A stretch of DNA of 64,000 nucleotides from Halorussus caseinilyticus (GCF_029338395.1 NZ_CP119811.1:1-64000); one strand, 5' to 3'. Shown: positions 40,027 through 49,217, counted from the first letter of the stretch. A program made the numbers and translations. Notes: a model not told the origin generated them from the sequence alone.

Positions 40027-43000
40027 TCATTCCACCCATTCGCCGTTGGCCCACTTAGTATGCGCGCTACCGCTCATAGGGTACGAAGTTTCTATTTTCC
40101 CGCTTGGGAAGACGTAGACTCGCATCCCACTAATCCCCGAATCTGGATACCCCTGTTCAGTTGGCTTGAAGTAGTATTTCCACTTTTCACCCTGTGGTGT
40201 CCGCTCACCGTTCTTAACCGCCTGATAGATAAGCTCACGAACCTCGTATTGATCCAGCGTATCTGGAAGTGGACGCCCCTTCACCTTCTGACCAAGTGGC
40301 CAGAACGACGTTCCACCTTCGTCATCTAAGTCCGTCCCGATGATGTGTCTTGCCGTTATATGTATCCAACTTTCTTCATCGTTTCCGGACTCAAGCCACA
40401 TGACATCGCTTGTTTCATCTTTCACCACCAAGCCAGTTTTACTAATATCACCACCCTCGCTTTCGATTTCGACTAGCTCTTCGACACTCACCGCATCGTC
40501 GTAGAGATACTCGTCGTTACTCTCGTCCAACAGCTTCGAGACGCGGCGAAGGTCCTCGTTATCAACCCGCCCGTTCTCGTATGCCTGTAGCAGTCGTTTC
40601 CGCTCGGCGACCGTTAGTTCGTCGTCGCGCTCTAGTTTGGCGAGTCGCTTGGCGACATCGGGGTCGATGTCGTCGGCCTGCCGCATGATAGCGACGAAGT
40701 TGTCGCCGCCGTCCGCGATGATCTCGGGGTCGTCGGTCCGCGCGAGAACCCGCCCGACCACTCGCTGGTCGCCTGGACTCAGCGCGTCGATTTGCGAGTG
40801 CGTACTCGCCTCTGCGTTCGAGAGTCGCTGGCGTGCGTCGTACTTCCCGGCGGCGGTCTTCACGCCCGCCACCACCCGGCGTCCGCTCTTCTTGCTCAAG
40901 TGCCAGCTTCCCTTCGCCGCTCGCCCGCCGAGTTCGAACGTCACCTGTTTCGCGCGCCCAGTCGTCCGCCCCTTCGCCACGTCGTAGTACCGTTTCGCTT
41001 CCGAGAGGCGTCCGTTGCGGTCGAGGCGGTCAACGAGGTCGGCGAACCGGTCGGAGTTTTTCACCGCGGTCTGGGCTTGTCCGCCGACCACCAGTTGGAC
41101 GGCTTGGAACGCCACGTAGCCCGTGTACCAGCCAACGCGGAACGCATCGTACTCAGCTTGCTCGCTCGGGTCCGACCTGTCGTAGGGATTGTTCGTCGCT
41201 TGTTTCGCTTCGAGACTCTCAACCATCCGGCGGGGGAGTGTGGCGAGAATCTTGTCGATGAGTCCGAGTCGGTCAACGAGAGTGGCGAGTTGCTCGAACG
41301 CTCCGAGGAACGCGAGTGGCTGGTCGGTGAGCGCTTTGACCGTCTGCGCGGTGGAACCGGCTCCGACGGTGAATCCCGAGAGCATTCCGGCGAACATCGA
41401 GGCGCGTTCCGGGCCGAGGTCAGACTGGGTGGTGAGTTCTTTGACGGTCGCGCCGTAGACGTTCGCGCGTTCCATCGCCACCTGCTGGCGGCGGTTGTCG
41501 TGGGTGTCGCGGGCGTGAACCACGACGCTTGTCCCGGTCAATCCGTCGAGAATCGTCTCGGGCAGACCCGTCTCGAACGCGCGGGACTGACTCCCGTGGC
41601 GGTCGCCACCCCACGTCGTCCGCGTCTGGATCTCGCCGTTTTTCGTGAGCCGTGAGGACGCCACCCCGCTCGGGTCGTCCACCCGGTAGCCGACCGCGTA
41701 CGACGTATCCCCGCTGAACGCGTCTTTGCCGAACTCGGCGCGGAACACGTCGATGGTCGGCCCCTCGTAGTCGGCGAGCGTCGGGTCCGACCCGCCACGT
41801 CTCTCCTCGGCGTCGGCGATACCGTCGCCGTCCGTGTCGGCGCGCGTCGGGTCGGTGCCCAGGTCGAGTTCTCGGCCGTCGTCGAGGCCGTCGTCGTCCG
41901 AATCCTGCCGCATCGGATCAGGGTCGACCGTCCGCGACACTAGTGCGTCACCGGGGTCGCCGCCGTCGTATAGTGCCGCGAGGAACTGCTCGGAGTCGGC
42001 ACTCGATTTCGTGTATCGGACGGTGTAGCCGCCAGCCCATTCCTCGGCGTCACTGAGACCGTCACCGTCCGAATCGACCGCGGTCGGGTTACTCCGAAGC
42101 TCGAAATACCCACCGTCAACGTACCGCGGGATGTAGCCCGCCACTTCCGCGCCGTCGGTGATGCCGTCGCCGTCAGTGTCGGCGTCGTACGGGTCGGTGG
42201 ACACGCGCCCGGTCCCGGTCTTGACGCCGAGTTGCTCTAACCCGTTCGTCAGGCCGTCGCCGTCACTGTCGCGTTTCACCTCGACACTCGCCTTTCCGGG
42301 ACTCGTGCCTGCGAGGTTCTCGGTGTGAATCCAGACGGATACCTGCTGGCCGTCGGGATTCTCGAACGTCTCGTCGATGTAGGCGTGGTCGGTGTTTCGC
42401 TCGCCGTCGTCGCCCGACAACTCCAAGACAGTCCGGGTCTCGGACCCGACCGACACAGCGACTTCCACACTCGCGTTCGATTCTTCCGCGAACGCGATAA
42501 TCGGCATCGTGAACGTGACTTCGACCGTATCTGACGGAATCGTGAGCGACTTCTCGTTATCCGAGGGGTCGAACTGCTTGGGCGGCGACGGGTCACTCGT
42601 TCCCTCGTCGTCATCGTCATCATCGTCGTCACTGTCGTCATCGTCGTCGCCGTCTCCACCGTTCACGGGACATTCGCCGTTATCCGGGAAGTGCGGACCT
42701 GTACACGCCGCGCTCACGTCGTCGGAGTAGAACAGCGACGAGTTCTGGCCGATGACTGCGCGGCCTGCGCCGGTCGAACACGACCCCGTGCAGTTCCACC
42801 CTGAGAGGTCACTGAACGACTCGTTCAGCGCGTATTTGGGCTTGGGTTTCGCACGTTTCTGCATGTAGTTCTGCCATGCGGTCTGGTTCATGGCGACGAA
42901 CGTCGAGAAGTGCGGGGTCGTCCCCGTCACCGAGTCGTTTTCGGCGTCCACTTCCGAGGGGAGTTTGACGTACGTCTGCAGTTCGGGGTCGTAGGTGTAG

Positions 43001-44049
43001 ACCGCTAAGTCCGACTCGTCGCCGACCGCCTGCTCGTCGTAGTCGATGGAGAGGTTTGCTTGCTCGAACTCGGCGTCCGCGTCCACGTCCAACACTTCCG
43101 ATGCGGAGGCGTTGGCGACCGTTCCGGTCTGAATCCGGTCGTTGGTCTCGTTCTGAATCGTTACCGTGTCCGCGACGTTGCCTTCGCCCGAGATGTTCAC
43201 CGCCGCGCCCACCGACTCGTTTGTCGTCTCGGTCGCAAACGTTTCGTTCCCGTCCAACACCCCGTCGCCGTCGGTGTCCGCCACAGTTGGGTCGGTGCCG
43301 ACTGCGTACTCGTCGGGGTCGCGCAAACCGTCGCTGTCGGTGTCCGGTTCCAGTGGGTCGGTCCCGTTGGCGAGTTCCGCCGAATCGTTCAACGTGTCGC
43401 CGTCGGTGTCGTTTTCGACGGGGTTGGTGTTCGCGGCCTGTTCGCGGCGGTTCGACAGCGAGTCGTTGTCGAGGTCTTCGGCCGGGTCCCGTATCGTGTC
43501 GTTGTCGGTATCATTCGTGAGCGGGTCGATACCCCGGAACTGGAGTTCGAAACCGTCCCGCAAGTCGTCGCCGTCCGTGTCGTTGTCCAGCGGGTCGAGA
43601 CCGAACCGGTACGCCTCGTAGACCGTCTCCCCGTCGCTATCGAAGTCCTCCGCCCCATCAGTCACGTTGTTCCCCGACTCGTTGAACGAAGTCCGCGACG
43701 CGTTGCTGTCCGGCCCCAAGGGGTCGGTTCCCGTCACGTTCAACTCGTAGAAATCCGGCAACCCATCGCCGTCGAGACGGAGTACATCCCGGCCAACCGT
43801 GGGGGCCTCGTCGCTGTAGTCGGGCGACCACCGCCGGTTCGGGTCGGTCGCCGACACCGTAATCCGGTTGACCTGCCGCGAAAGCGTCACGTTCGTCTCG
43901 AAGGTGCCGACCGCGCCCGGCGTCGTATTCACGGCGAGGTCGAGCGTCCAGTTCGCACCGTTCAGCGACAGCGCCAGCGCAAGTTCGTGGCCTCGAACGT
44001 CGAAGACGCGGCCGCGGACCGCGTAGGTGACGTTTTCCTCGTGGGGCAT
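40027..44049 (-). CDS. Polymorphic toxin of the right locus, C-terminal part
   Basis: This frame carries the protein begun at 45179 after a frameshift near 44270; ATG 44049 is internal (MPHEENVTYAV lies in the Ig-like domain). Order: Ig-like (~1-75), EF-like Asp repeats (~85-265), TPHFSTF domain, a Cys-containing insert and poly-Asp linker (~470-490), more Asp repeats (~580-760), a hydrophobic pre-toxin segment (~840-960), helices (LSPGDQRVVGRVLARTDDPE), and a tip of ~150 residues. The tip has ESWIHITARHIIGTD, GTSFWPLGQKV and WKYYFKPTEQGYPDSGISGMRVYV; the His-containing beta pattern could be a BECR-fold (EndoU/barnase-like) RNase. The stalk matches the left toxin; the tip does not. Catalysis is inferred with low certainty. 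Confidence 0.75.
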   Translation of the reverse strand: MPHEENVTYAVRGRVFDVRGHELALALSLNGANWTLDLAVNTTPGAVGTFETNVTLSRQVNRITVSATDPNRRWSPDYSDEAPTVGRDVLRLDGDGLPDFYELNVTGTDPLGPDSNASRTSFNESGNNVTDGAEDFDSDGETVYEAYRFGLDPLDNDTDGDDLRDGFELQFRGIDPLTNDTDNDTIRDPAEDLDNDSLSNRREQAANTNPVENDTDGDTLNDSAELANGTDPLEPDTDSDGLRDPDEYAVGTDPTVADTDGDGVLDGNETFATETTNESVGAAVNISGEGNVADTVTIQNETNDRIQTGTVANASASEVLDVDADAEFEQANLSIDYDEQAVGDESDLAVYTYDPELQTYVKLPSEVDAENDSVTGTTPHFSTFVAMNQTAWQNYMQKRAKPKPKYALNESFSDLSGWNCTGSCSTGAGRAVIGQNSSLFYSDDVSAACTGPHFPDNGECPVNGGDGDDDDDSDDDDDDDDEGTSDPSPPKQFDPSDNEKSLTIPSDTVEVTFTMPIIAFAEESNASVEVAVSVGSETRTVLELSGDDGERNTDHAYIDETFENPDGQQVSVWIHTENLAGTSPGKASVEVKRDSDGDGLTNGLEQLGVKTGTGRVSTDPYDADTDGDGITDGAEVAGYIPRYVDGGYFELRSNPTAVDSDGDGLSDAEEWAGGYTVRYTKSSADSEQFLAALYDGGDPGDALVSRTVDPDPMRQDSDDDGLDDGRELDLGTDPTRADTDGDGIADAEERRGGSDPTLADYEGPTIDVFRAEFGKDAFSGDTSYAVGYRVDDPSGVASSRLTKNGEIQTRTTWGGDRHGSQSRAFETGLPETILDGLTGTSVVVHARDTHDNRRQQVAMERANVYGATVKELTTQSDLGPERASMFAGMLSGFTVGAGSTAQTVKALTDQPLAFLGAFEQLATLVDRLGLIDKILATLPRRMVESLEAKQATNNPYDRSDPSEQAEYDAFRVGWYTGYVAFQAVQLVVGGQAQTAVKNSDRFADLVDRLDRNGRLSEAKRYYDVAKGRTTGRAKQVTFELGGRAAKGSWHLSKKSGRRVVAGVKTAAGKYDARQRLSNAEASTHSQIDALSPGDQRVVGRVLARTDDPEIIADGGDNFVAIMRQADDIDPDVAKRLAKLERDDELTVAERKRLLQAYENGRVDNEDLRRVSKLLDESNDEYLYDDAVSVEELVEIESEGGDISKTGLVVKDETSDVMWLESGNDEESWIHITARHIIGTDLDDEGGTSFWPLGQKVKGRPLPDTLDQYEVRELIYQAVKNGERTPQGEKWKYYFKPTEQGYPDSGISGMRVYVFPSGKIETSYPMSGSAHTKWANGEWVE

Positions 44050-45179
44050 GTCCTCGCGGGTGGTGATGGTGACGTTCGGCGTCGTAGCGAGGTCGAGTAC
44101 GTCGAGGGCTTGCTGGGCGTGAATCCACGCGACTCGGTACTGGCTGATGGCGGTGTGCTGTTGGCCGCGCGCCCGGAAGCGCTCGGCGCGGTCAACCGCC
44201 GCGCGCGCTCCGGAGATATTCTCTTCGACGGCCGACTCGTCGAACGAGACGTTCCGCTCACGGAGCGTGCTGCGAGGCGGTCGGCGTCCGCGATAGCGGT
44301 CGCCGCGAGGCGTTCGTCCGAGCGAACGAGCAGTTTGGTGACGCTCGGCGCGAACTGCGGGGGTGTACTCGCTTCTTTGTCGCGCTCGAAGAGTTCCGCG
44401 GAGGTGGTGCGGTTGGCGTCGAGAACGTAGTCGAGCGATTCGTTCAACGCACGGAGAGCTTGGCGGCGGTGGTCGTCGGCAGAGCTACCGGGCGCGTCGA
44501 ACTCGGTGGTTTGGAGGGCGTCGATGGCGGCAAGCCGGTAGTCGGCGGCCGACGCATTCTCGCGGATAGAGACGTTGATGGTCGCGTTCGCCAGTGGTTC
44601 GCTCCGATTACGGAGCGCCGACCGATTCGTAGGCGGTAGCGGGGCTTGCCCGTTCTTCGCCCATTCTGGCGGGCCGCGGTTGTCCGCGTTCGAGTCTCCA
44701 CCCTTGTTCGGCACCCACGACGGCGGCCCCGCGTGCGGTGGCGGTCCCTGTCCGGGGTTCTCGGGTGGTCCCTGTCCGGGATTCTCCGGTGGGCCTTGCG
44801 TCTTGTTCTCCGGCGGACCTTGGCCGGGGTTCTCGGGCGGTCCCTGCGTTTTGTTCTTTGGCGGTCCCTGTCCGGGGTTTTCCGGCGGGCCTTGGCCGGG
44901 TGTGGTCGTCTCATTCCCGGCCGTCGTTGTGGTCGCGGTCGTCGTCTGGCCCGGTCCCTTCCCGTTTCCATTGCCGGGTCCATTTCCGTTACCGTTGCCG
45001 GGTGTGTCGGGGAAGAGTTCGTGGCCTGCGATAGTGGTGGCGAGCGACGAGAGTGAGGGGAGGTCGGCGTCGGACTGGGAGGATGACGAGTCAAGGGCGG
45101 CAGTCGCGGGCGTGACCGTCGCCGTGACGATGAGGATGGAGAAGGCGACGGCGAGAATCTGCTGGCTCCGAGCGTTCAT
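43962..45179 (-). CDS. Polymorphic toxin of the right locus, N-terminal part
   Basis: It starts at ATG 45179 with the same signal peptide and QGPPENPG stalk as the left copy. At LAATAIADADRLA (near 44270) the frame departs into Ser/Arg/Pro-rich junk. Against the left copy, one base is missing between CTCACGGAGCGT and GCGAGGCGGTCGG. The continuing frame (DQQAVAENISG..., VEEN in this copy) joins the 40027-44049 part. Intact, the protein would be ~1715 aa. As read it would yield only a secreted ~300-aa stalk fragment. Confidence 0.8.
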   Translation of the reverse strand: MNARSQQILAVAFSILIVTATVTPATAALDSSSSQSDADLPSLSSLATTIAGHELFPDTPGNGNGNGPGNGNGKGPGQTTTATTTTAGNETTTPGQGPPENPGQGPPKNKTQGPPENPGQGPPENKTQGPPENPGQGPPENPGQGPPPHAGPPSWVPNKGGDSNADNRGPPEWAKNGQAPLPPTNRSALRNRSEPLANATINVSIRENASAADYRLAAIDALQTTEFDAPGSSADDHRRQALRALNESLDYVLDANRTTSAELFERDKEASTPPQFAPSVTKLLVRSDERLAATAIADADRLAARSVSGTSRSTSRPSKRISPERARRLTAPSASGRAANSTPPSASTESRGFTPSKPSTYSTSLRRRTSPSPPARTCPTRKTSPTRSAAASSTFEATNLRWRCR

Positions 45180-45398
45180 TGCAGTGCAGTAGAAACTAGC
45201 ATCTAAAGTGTCTATTGCGTATTATAAAATCTGATACTGAATGGAAGATTGAAATACCAGAGACGAACGAGACCTGTTATAGCAGGTAGTTAAATACTAA
45301 GAGACTGTTACTCGGTTGCTTGGTCTGTGGTGGCGAGTAACGAACCAAGCGGCGGTTTCGCTGAGGGTGATAGTCACGGCCGGGTATCGTCCCGCCAG
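45180..45398 (-). promoter_or_regulatory. Toxin promoter block (copy of 12248-12370) and flank
   Basis: The first ~120 bases are nearly identical to the block before the left toxin, including TATTATAAAATCTGATACTG and CCTGTTATAGCAGG. The rest, up to 45398, holds no gene. Confidence 0.6.
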
Positions 45399-45560
45399 TG
45401 CCGAACAGGTGGTGTTAGCAGAATCAGGCTCGGCGCTATGGGCGGGACGACCACGCTTCAAATACATCTACGACTACCCGTACGTCTGTCAACACGTGTT
45501 CGCACTTCGCGTCTTGGTCGGCCGCTTCAGCAACCTCGTTGACGCGATGCTTGAGTTAGG
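45399..45560 (-). mobile_element. Internally deleted remnant of module X, inverted
   Basis: Read on the minus strand, 45550-45515 matches the coiled-coil gene (AACGAGGTTGCTGAAGCGGCCGA, as at 21974). It then jumps to the module tail (GGGTAGTCGTAGATG..., 45490-45460) and ends with CCTGATTCTGCTAACACCACC (45427-45403) and TGTTCGGC. About 0.6 kb between gene and tail is missing. It preserves one end of the element and so helps to define its boundary. Confidence 0.65.
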
Positions 45561-45588
45561 TCGTCCCGACCTCTGGGGGTAGACGGAG

Positions 45589-47058
45589 TTAGTCGCGGAT
45601 GGCGTCGTACCGACCGGCCCACGGTCGAACTCGCTCGAACGCGGCGCTGGCGGCGATGACGGTTTCGTCCGCGAAGCGTGGTCCCACAATCTGCATCCCG
45701 ACTGGAAGCCCTCCATCGACCGTTCCTGCGGGAACCGACGCAGCGGGATGCCCCGTGAAATTGAGTAGATAGGTCGGACACCACCCGATTCGAGGGTCCA
45801 CCGATTCGCCATCGACTTCCTCCGGCCCGAGCGTGGATTCCTCGGTCGCGTTCTCGACGGGAGGGTGACAGACGGTCGGCGAAACCAGCAGGTCGTACTC
45901 CTCGAAGACATCCTCGATTGCGTCGTGTACTGCCGTACGGACGACGTGGTTGTGGAGGTACTCCGTCGCGGTCGTCTCCGCACCGGATTCGAGCAGTTCG
46001 ACTACTCCGTCCGTCATCTCCTCGCGGTACTCTCCGAGCAGGTCGAGGTTCTCGTGTCGCGCCAGCCACTCGCTCATCGCCGCGAGATTGGCGGCCACGA
46101 GGTCCAACCACGTATCCGTGAGTTCCGCGTGAGAGTATCCGAGTTGCACTTCGACGCGTTCGACCGTCGCTCCCGCGCGACCGAACGCCTCGGCCGCGTC
46201 CGCGACCGTCTCTCGTACCTCGGTCTCTACCGGAAACGTACCGTAGTCTGGAGTGTACGCGATTTCGAGTCCGTCGATTGGGCGCTCGACCGCATCGCGG
46301 TAGCAGTCGTCGCTGTCCGGGAGACTGGACGGGTCCCGTGGGTGGTGGCCCTCGATGACATCGAGAACGAGGGCGGCGTCGCGGACGCTCCGCGTGATGG
46401 GGCCGTGGCTGGACCGGACGCCGAGGTCGTCCGCGAACCCGTCCGGTCGAGTCACGTCCGGCACCCGTCGGAACGTCGGTTTGAAGGCGTACACGCCGGA
46501 CCACGCCGCCGGGACTCGAAGCGACCCGCCCGCGTCTTTCCCGTGTGCGACGGGTGTGAGACCGTCGGCGACCGCTGCGGCACTCCCACCGGAGGAACCA
46601 CCCGCGTTCCGCGACGGGTCGAACGGGTTCCGAGTCGGTCCTCGTAGCGGATTGTCGGTCGTCGTCTTGTGGTCTAACTCCGGCGTGTTCGTCGTTCCGA
46701 CGATTACCGCACCCGCTAGCTCCAGTCGAGTGACGAACGTCGAGTCGGTCTCCGCGACGGAATCCCGAAACGGAACCGACCCCATCGTCCGCCGCAGGCC
46801 CGTCTTCGACGCGGCGGACTCTTTGACCGCTACGGGGACGCCAGCGAGCGGACCGACCGGGTTCCCGTCGCCGACGGCGCGTTCGATTTCGGCGGCCCGC
46901 TCCCGAGCGTAGTCGTCCGCGATTTCGGCGTACGCGTTCAGCTCGTCGTTCCGCCGTTCGATGCGTGTCAACGTCTCCTCGACGACCGTGACGGGCGAGA
47001 GGTTCCCCCGACGGACGTTCGTCGCAATCTCCGTGGCGGACGCGTACGCCGTGTTCAT
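45589..47058 (-). CDS. Amidase-signature enzyme
   Basis: 489 aa from ATG 47058; a longer start at 47094 would place the iron-box palindrome almost at the start codon, so it is less likely. The Ser-Ser-Lys triad is visible: Lys in GVPVAVKES (~77), cis-Ser in HGKDAGGSLRVPAAW (~177) and nucleophile Ser in NAGGSSGGSAAAVADG (~153). Full length for the amidase-signature family, which hydrolyses amides (Glu-tRNA amidotransferase A-like fold, acetamidase, aryl amidases). Substrate not predictable. It diverges from the GNAT gene across two iron-box-like palindromes. Confidence 0.9.
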   Translation of the reverse strand: MNTAYASATEIATNVRRGNLSPVTVVEETLTRIERRNDELNAYAEIADDYARERAAEIERAVGDGNPVGPLAGVPVAVKESAASKTGLRRTMGSVPFRDSVAETDSTFVTRLELAGAVIVGTTNTPELDHKTTTDNPLRGPTRNPFDPSRNAGGSSGGSAAAVADGLTPVAHGKDAGGSLRVPAAWSGVYAFKPTFRRVPDVTRPDGFADDLGVRSSHGPITRSVRDAALVLDVIEGHHPRDPSSLPDSDDCYRDAVERPIDGLEIAYTPDYGTFPVETEVRETVADAAEAFGRAGATVERVEVQLGYSHAELTDTWLDLVAANLAAMSEWLARHENLDLLGEYREEMTDGVVELLESGAETTATEYLHNHVVRTAVHDAIEDVFEEYDLLVSPTVCHPPVENATEESTLGPEEVDGESVDPRIGWCPTYLLNFTGHPAASVPAGTVDGGLPVGMQIVGPRFADETVIAASAAFERVRPWAGRYDAIRD

Positions 47059-47097
47059 AGCCGCAGATACGACGGACCGAGACCGTATATCCATCGC

Positions 47098-47113
47098 TTT
47101 AGGCCCGCCTAAA
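47098..47113. promoter_or_regulatory. DtxR-type iron-box-like palindrome 1
   Basis: TTTAGGCCCGCCTAAA is a palindrome except at its two central bases. It matches the TTAGG...CCTAA pattern of DtxR/IdeR family operators; haloarchaea have DtxR-family iron regulators. It lies 40 bases upstream of the amidase start. Confidence 0.65.
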
Positions 47114-47132
47114 ATCGGTGGCCTTATTACTT

Positions 47133-47148
47133 TTTAGGGTGGCCTAAA
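47133..47148. promoter_or_regulatory. DtxR-type iron-box-like palindrome 2
   Basis: TTTAGGGTGGCCTAAA, centred 35 bases from palindrome 1, lies between the divergent amidase and GNAT genes. It is less perfect in the centre, with the same TTTAGG/CCTAAA half-sites. Confidence 0.6.
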
Positions 47149-47292
47149 TCACGTTGGCATCGGTAAGAAGACATCGGCCCGACAACTCTCGCCCACTTCA
47201 CGGGAGACTACGACCGCGAACGCCAGAACGAGAGACCGGCCCGGTGTACGCGAACGCAACCAGTCCCCCGTGACCGAACTCACCGTAGACAA

Positions 47293-47988
47293 ATGACATC
47301 GACAGACGAGACCCACGACCCGAGAGACGATAGCGACGACGCGACCCTCCCCACACTTGGCCCGGACGCGACCATCAGGTCGAACTACATCTTCCAGCGC
47401 TACGACCGGACGATAGACCGAACCATCTCGTTTCGGCCTGCAACGATGGAGCGTGACCTCGGCAGACTCCACACGTGGCTCGGCTACGACCACGTAACGG
47501 AGTTCTGGGAACTCGACCTCTCGTTGCCAGCGTTCCGCGACCACCTCGCCGAGAAACTCGCGGAAGACCACTTGACGCCGTGCATCGGCTACATCGACCA
47601 CGTACCGATGAGTTACTGGGAGTTCTACTGGCCCAGCGAGTACGAACTCGACGCGTACTACGACGCCGACCCGACCGACCGGGCCGCACACCTGCTCATC
47701 GGCCCGCCGGAGTACGTGGGGAACGGCTACGCCGAAGCACTCATCCGCGCTATGGGCATCATGCTGTTCTCACACCCCGAAACGGACCGGGTGGTCGGCG
47801 AACCCGACGCCGGACACGATGTCGTCATCCACATCTTGGAACAGTGCGGCTTCGAGGCCCGCGAGGAGTTCTACTTCGAAGAAGCCGACAAAGACGCGCT
47901 ACTGATGGTCTGCGAACGCGACGACTTCGAGAAAGCACTGCTCGCAGACTCGCCAGCGACGGTCGCTCACGGTTCGACGGACGGGTGA
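47293..47988 (+). CDS. GNAT acetyltransferase, siderophore-biosynthesis (IucB/RhbD) type
   Basis: 231 aa. A disordered N-terminus is followed by ISFRPATMERDLGRLHTWLGYDHVTEFWEL, IGYIDHVPMSYWEFYWPSEYELDAYYD, and the acetyl-CoA segment IGPPEYVGNGYAEALIRAMGIMLF. This is the pattern of N-hydroxylysine/N-hydroxydiaminobutane O-acetyltransferases (IucB, AcsB). It would acetylate a hydroxylamine in hydroxamate siderophore assembly. The other core siderophore genes (iucA/iucC/iucD) are not in this window. The iron-box palindromes upstream agree with an iron role. Confidence 0.85.
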   Translation: MTSTDETHDPRDDSDDATLPTLGPDATIRSNYIFQRYDRTIDRTISFRPATMERDLGRLHTWLGYDHVTEFWELDLSLPAFRDHLAEKLAEDHLTPCIGYIDHVPMSYWEFYWPSEYELDAYYDADPTDRAAHLLIGPPEYVGNGYAEALIRAMGIMLFSHPETDRVVGEPDAGHDVVIHILEQCGFEAREEFYFEEADKDALLMVCERDDFEKALLADSPATVAHGSTDG

Positions 47989-48062
47989 GACGGCCGTCGC
48001 CGTCCTCGAAACCGACACTGAACTTCGGCAGTCCCCGTCCGATTGCTCGGCCGGGACCGTCG

Positions 48063-48902
48063 TCACTCCGCCGACCCGAACTGCTCGGCGAGGAGTCGAC
48101 GGGTGTCTTCCATCCGGGCCTCTCGCTCGGCGGGCGTACACTCGAACGACAGTCGTTCTTCTTTCACCGCCTCGCGGATGCGCTCGATTCGCTCGTCGGA
48201 GACATCGTGGTCGTCGGGAAGCGTCGAATCGACCCACTCGTCGAGGCGGTCGTGCCACTGCTCGCCGCTGTACGTTCCGGTCTCGACCGACCAGTCCCAG
48301 TAGTCCGCGATTCCGTCCCAGTATCCACGTTCCCTTCTCCGGTCGTGGACGAGCGACTTGGCGACGCGAGCGCCGTGACCGGCGGCGATGAGGACCTGAT
48401 GCGGTTGGCCGGAGAGCCATCCCGCGACGTAGAGACCGTCTACGGGCGTGCGTCCGGTCGCCTCGTCGCACTCGACCGGATGCTCGCCCTCGTCGTGGAA
48501 CGCCCCGCCGTCGAGTTCGGTCAGGTAGTCGGCGTTGTACGCGGAAGCGGCGACGACGTATCGCGCGCCAACGTCGGTGCCGTCTTCGGTCCGGACGCGG
48601 AACCCGTCGTCGCGCTCGACGACCGATGTCACGAGGTCGTCGACGACTTCGGCACCCTCGTACCGTGCGTGCGCGCGGCCGAGTCGGAGGAACGTCGCCG
48701 GGTCGACTGCGAGGAACCCGAGGTAGTTCTCGATGGAGTACGACCGTCGGATGGCCGACCCGCCGCGGTCGAACACGACGGTATCGAGTCCGTAGCGGGC
48801 GGCGAACACGGCCGCCGCGAGTCCCGACGCGCCGCCGCCGACGACTACGAGGTCGTAGTCGTCCGCGTCCGGCCGGGCCGCTCGTTCGTGACGTGTGTTC
48901 AT
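48063..48902 (-). CDS. NAD(P)/FAD-dependent oxidoreductase
   Basis: 279 aa from ATG 48902. A Rossmann FAD motif is near the N-terminus (YDLVVVGGGASGLAAAVFAARYGLDTVVFDRG, ~13-45). The second GxG-like site GLYVAGWLSG is near residue 170. Resembles thioredoxin-reductase-like flavoproteins of haloarchaea but lacks the CxxC redox pair. The GTG start at 49073 would add 57 poorly ordered residues and is disfavoured, leaving a ~190-base leader below the third iron-box palindrome. It may be a redox partner in the iron-responsive cluster (inference). Confidence 0.8.
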   Translation of the reverse strand: MNTRHERAARPDADDYDLVVVGGGASGLAAAVFAARYGLDTVVFDRGGSAIRRSYSIENYLGFLAVDPATFLRLGRAHARYEGAEVVDDLVTSVVERDDGFRVRTEDGTDVGARYVVAASAYNADYLTELDGGAFHDEGEHPVECDEATGRTPVDGLYVAGWLSGQPHQVLIAAGHGARVAKSLVHDRRRERGYWDGIADYWDWSVETGTYSGEQWHDRLDEWVDSTLPDDHDVSDERIERIREAVKEERLSFECTPAEREARMEDTRRLLAEQFGSAE

Positions 48903-49088
48903 GTTCGGAAAGTATCCGGTCGCGTATCGCTTTCGGAGCAAGCGGTGATGGAGGGAGCCGAGACGTATCGGGCCGCCGCGGAACGCTGTTCCGGTCTCGA
49001 CCGTCCGAAGTTCGGGCGTGATGTCGGGGGTCTTCGGTTCTGGCTCATACAACGTAGGCCCGTTTAAACCCACATAAGGGCGTCGGAA

Positions 49089-49104
49089 TTTAGGCGCGCC
49101 TAAA
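49089..49104. promoter_or_regulatory. DtxR-type iron-box-like palindrome 3
   Basis: TTTAGGCGCGCCTAAA is a perfect 16-bp palindrome, upstream of the FAD oxidoreductase. It has the same half-sites as the two palindromes at 47.1 kb. Confidence 0.7.
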
Positions 49105-49217
49105 AGAGTAGTTCTTCACGTTGACTCTCGGACGCTGTGGTCCCGGAGACCGGGCGAACAGCAACGGTACGAACTCCCCACGAAAACGACTCGACGCACC
49201 ACAGCCAACCGCGAACG

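Noticed and set aside
42596-42660. Low-complexity CGTCGTCATCGTC tract
   Set aside because: It encodes a poly-Asp linker in the right toxin and is explained by codon repetition; it is not a regulatory repeat.
48903-49073. GTG start at 49073 for the FAD oxidoreductase
   Set aside because: The 57 added residues are unlike the family, which begins close to the Rossmann motif. ATG 48902 fits better.
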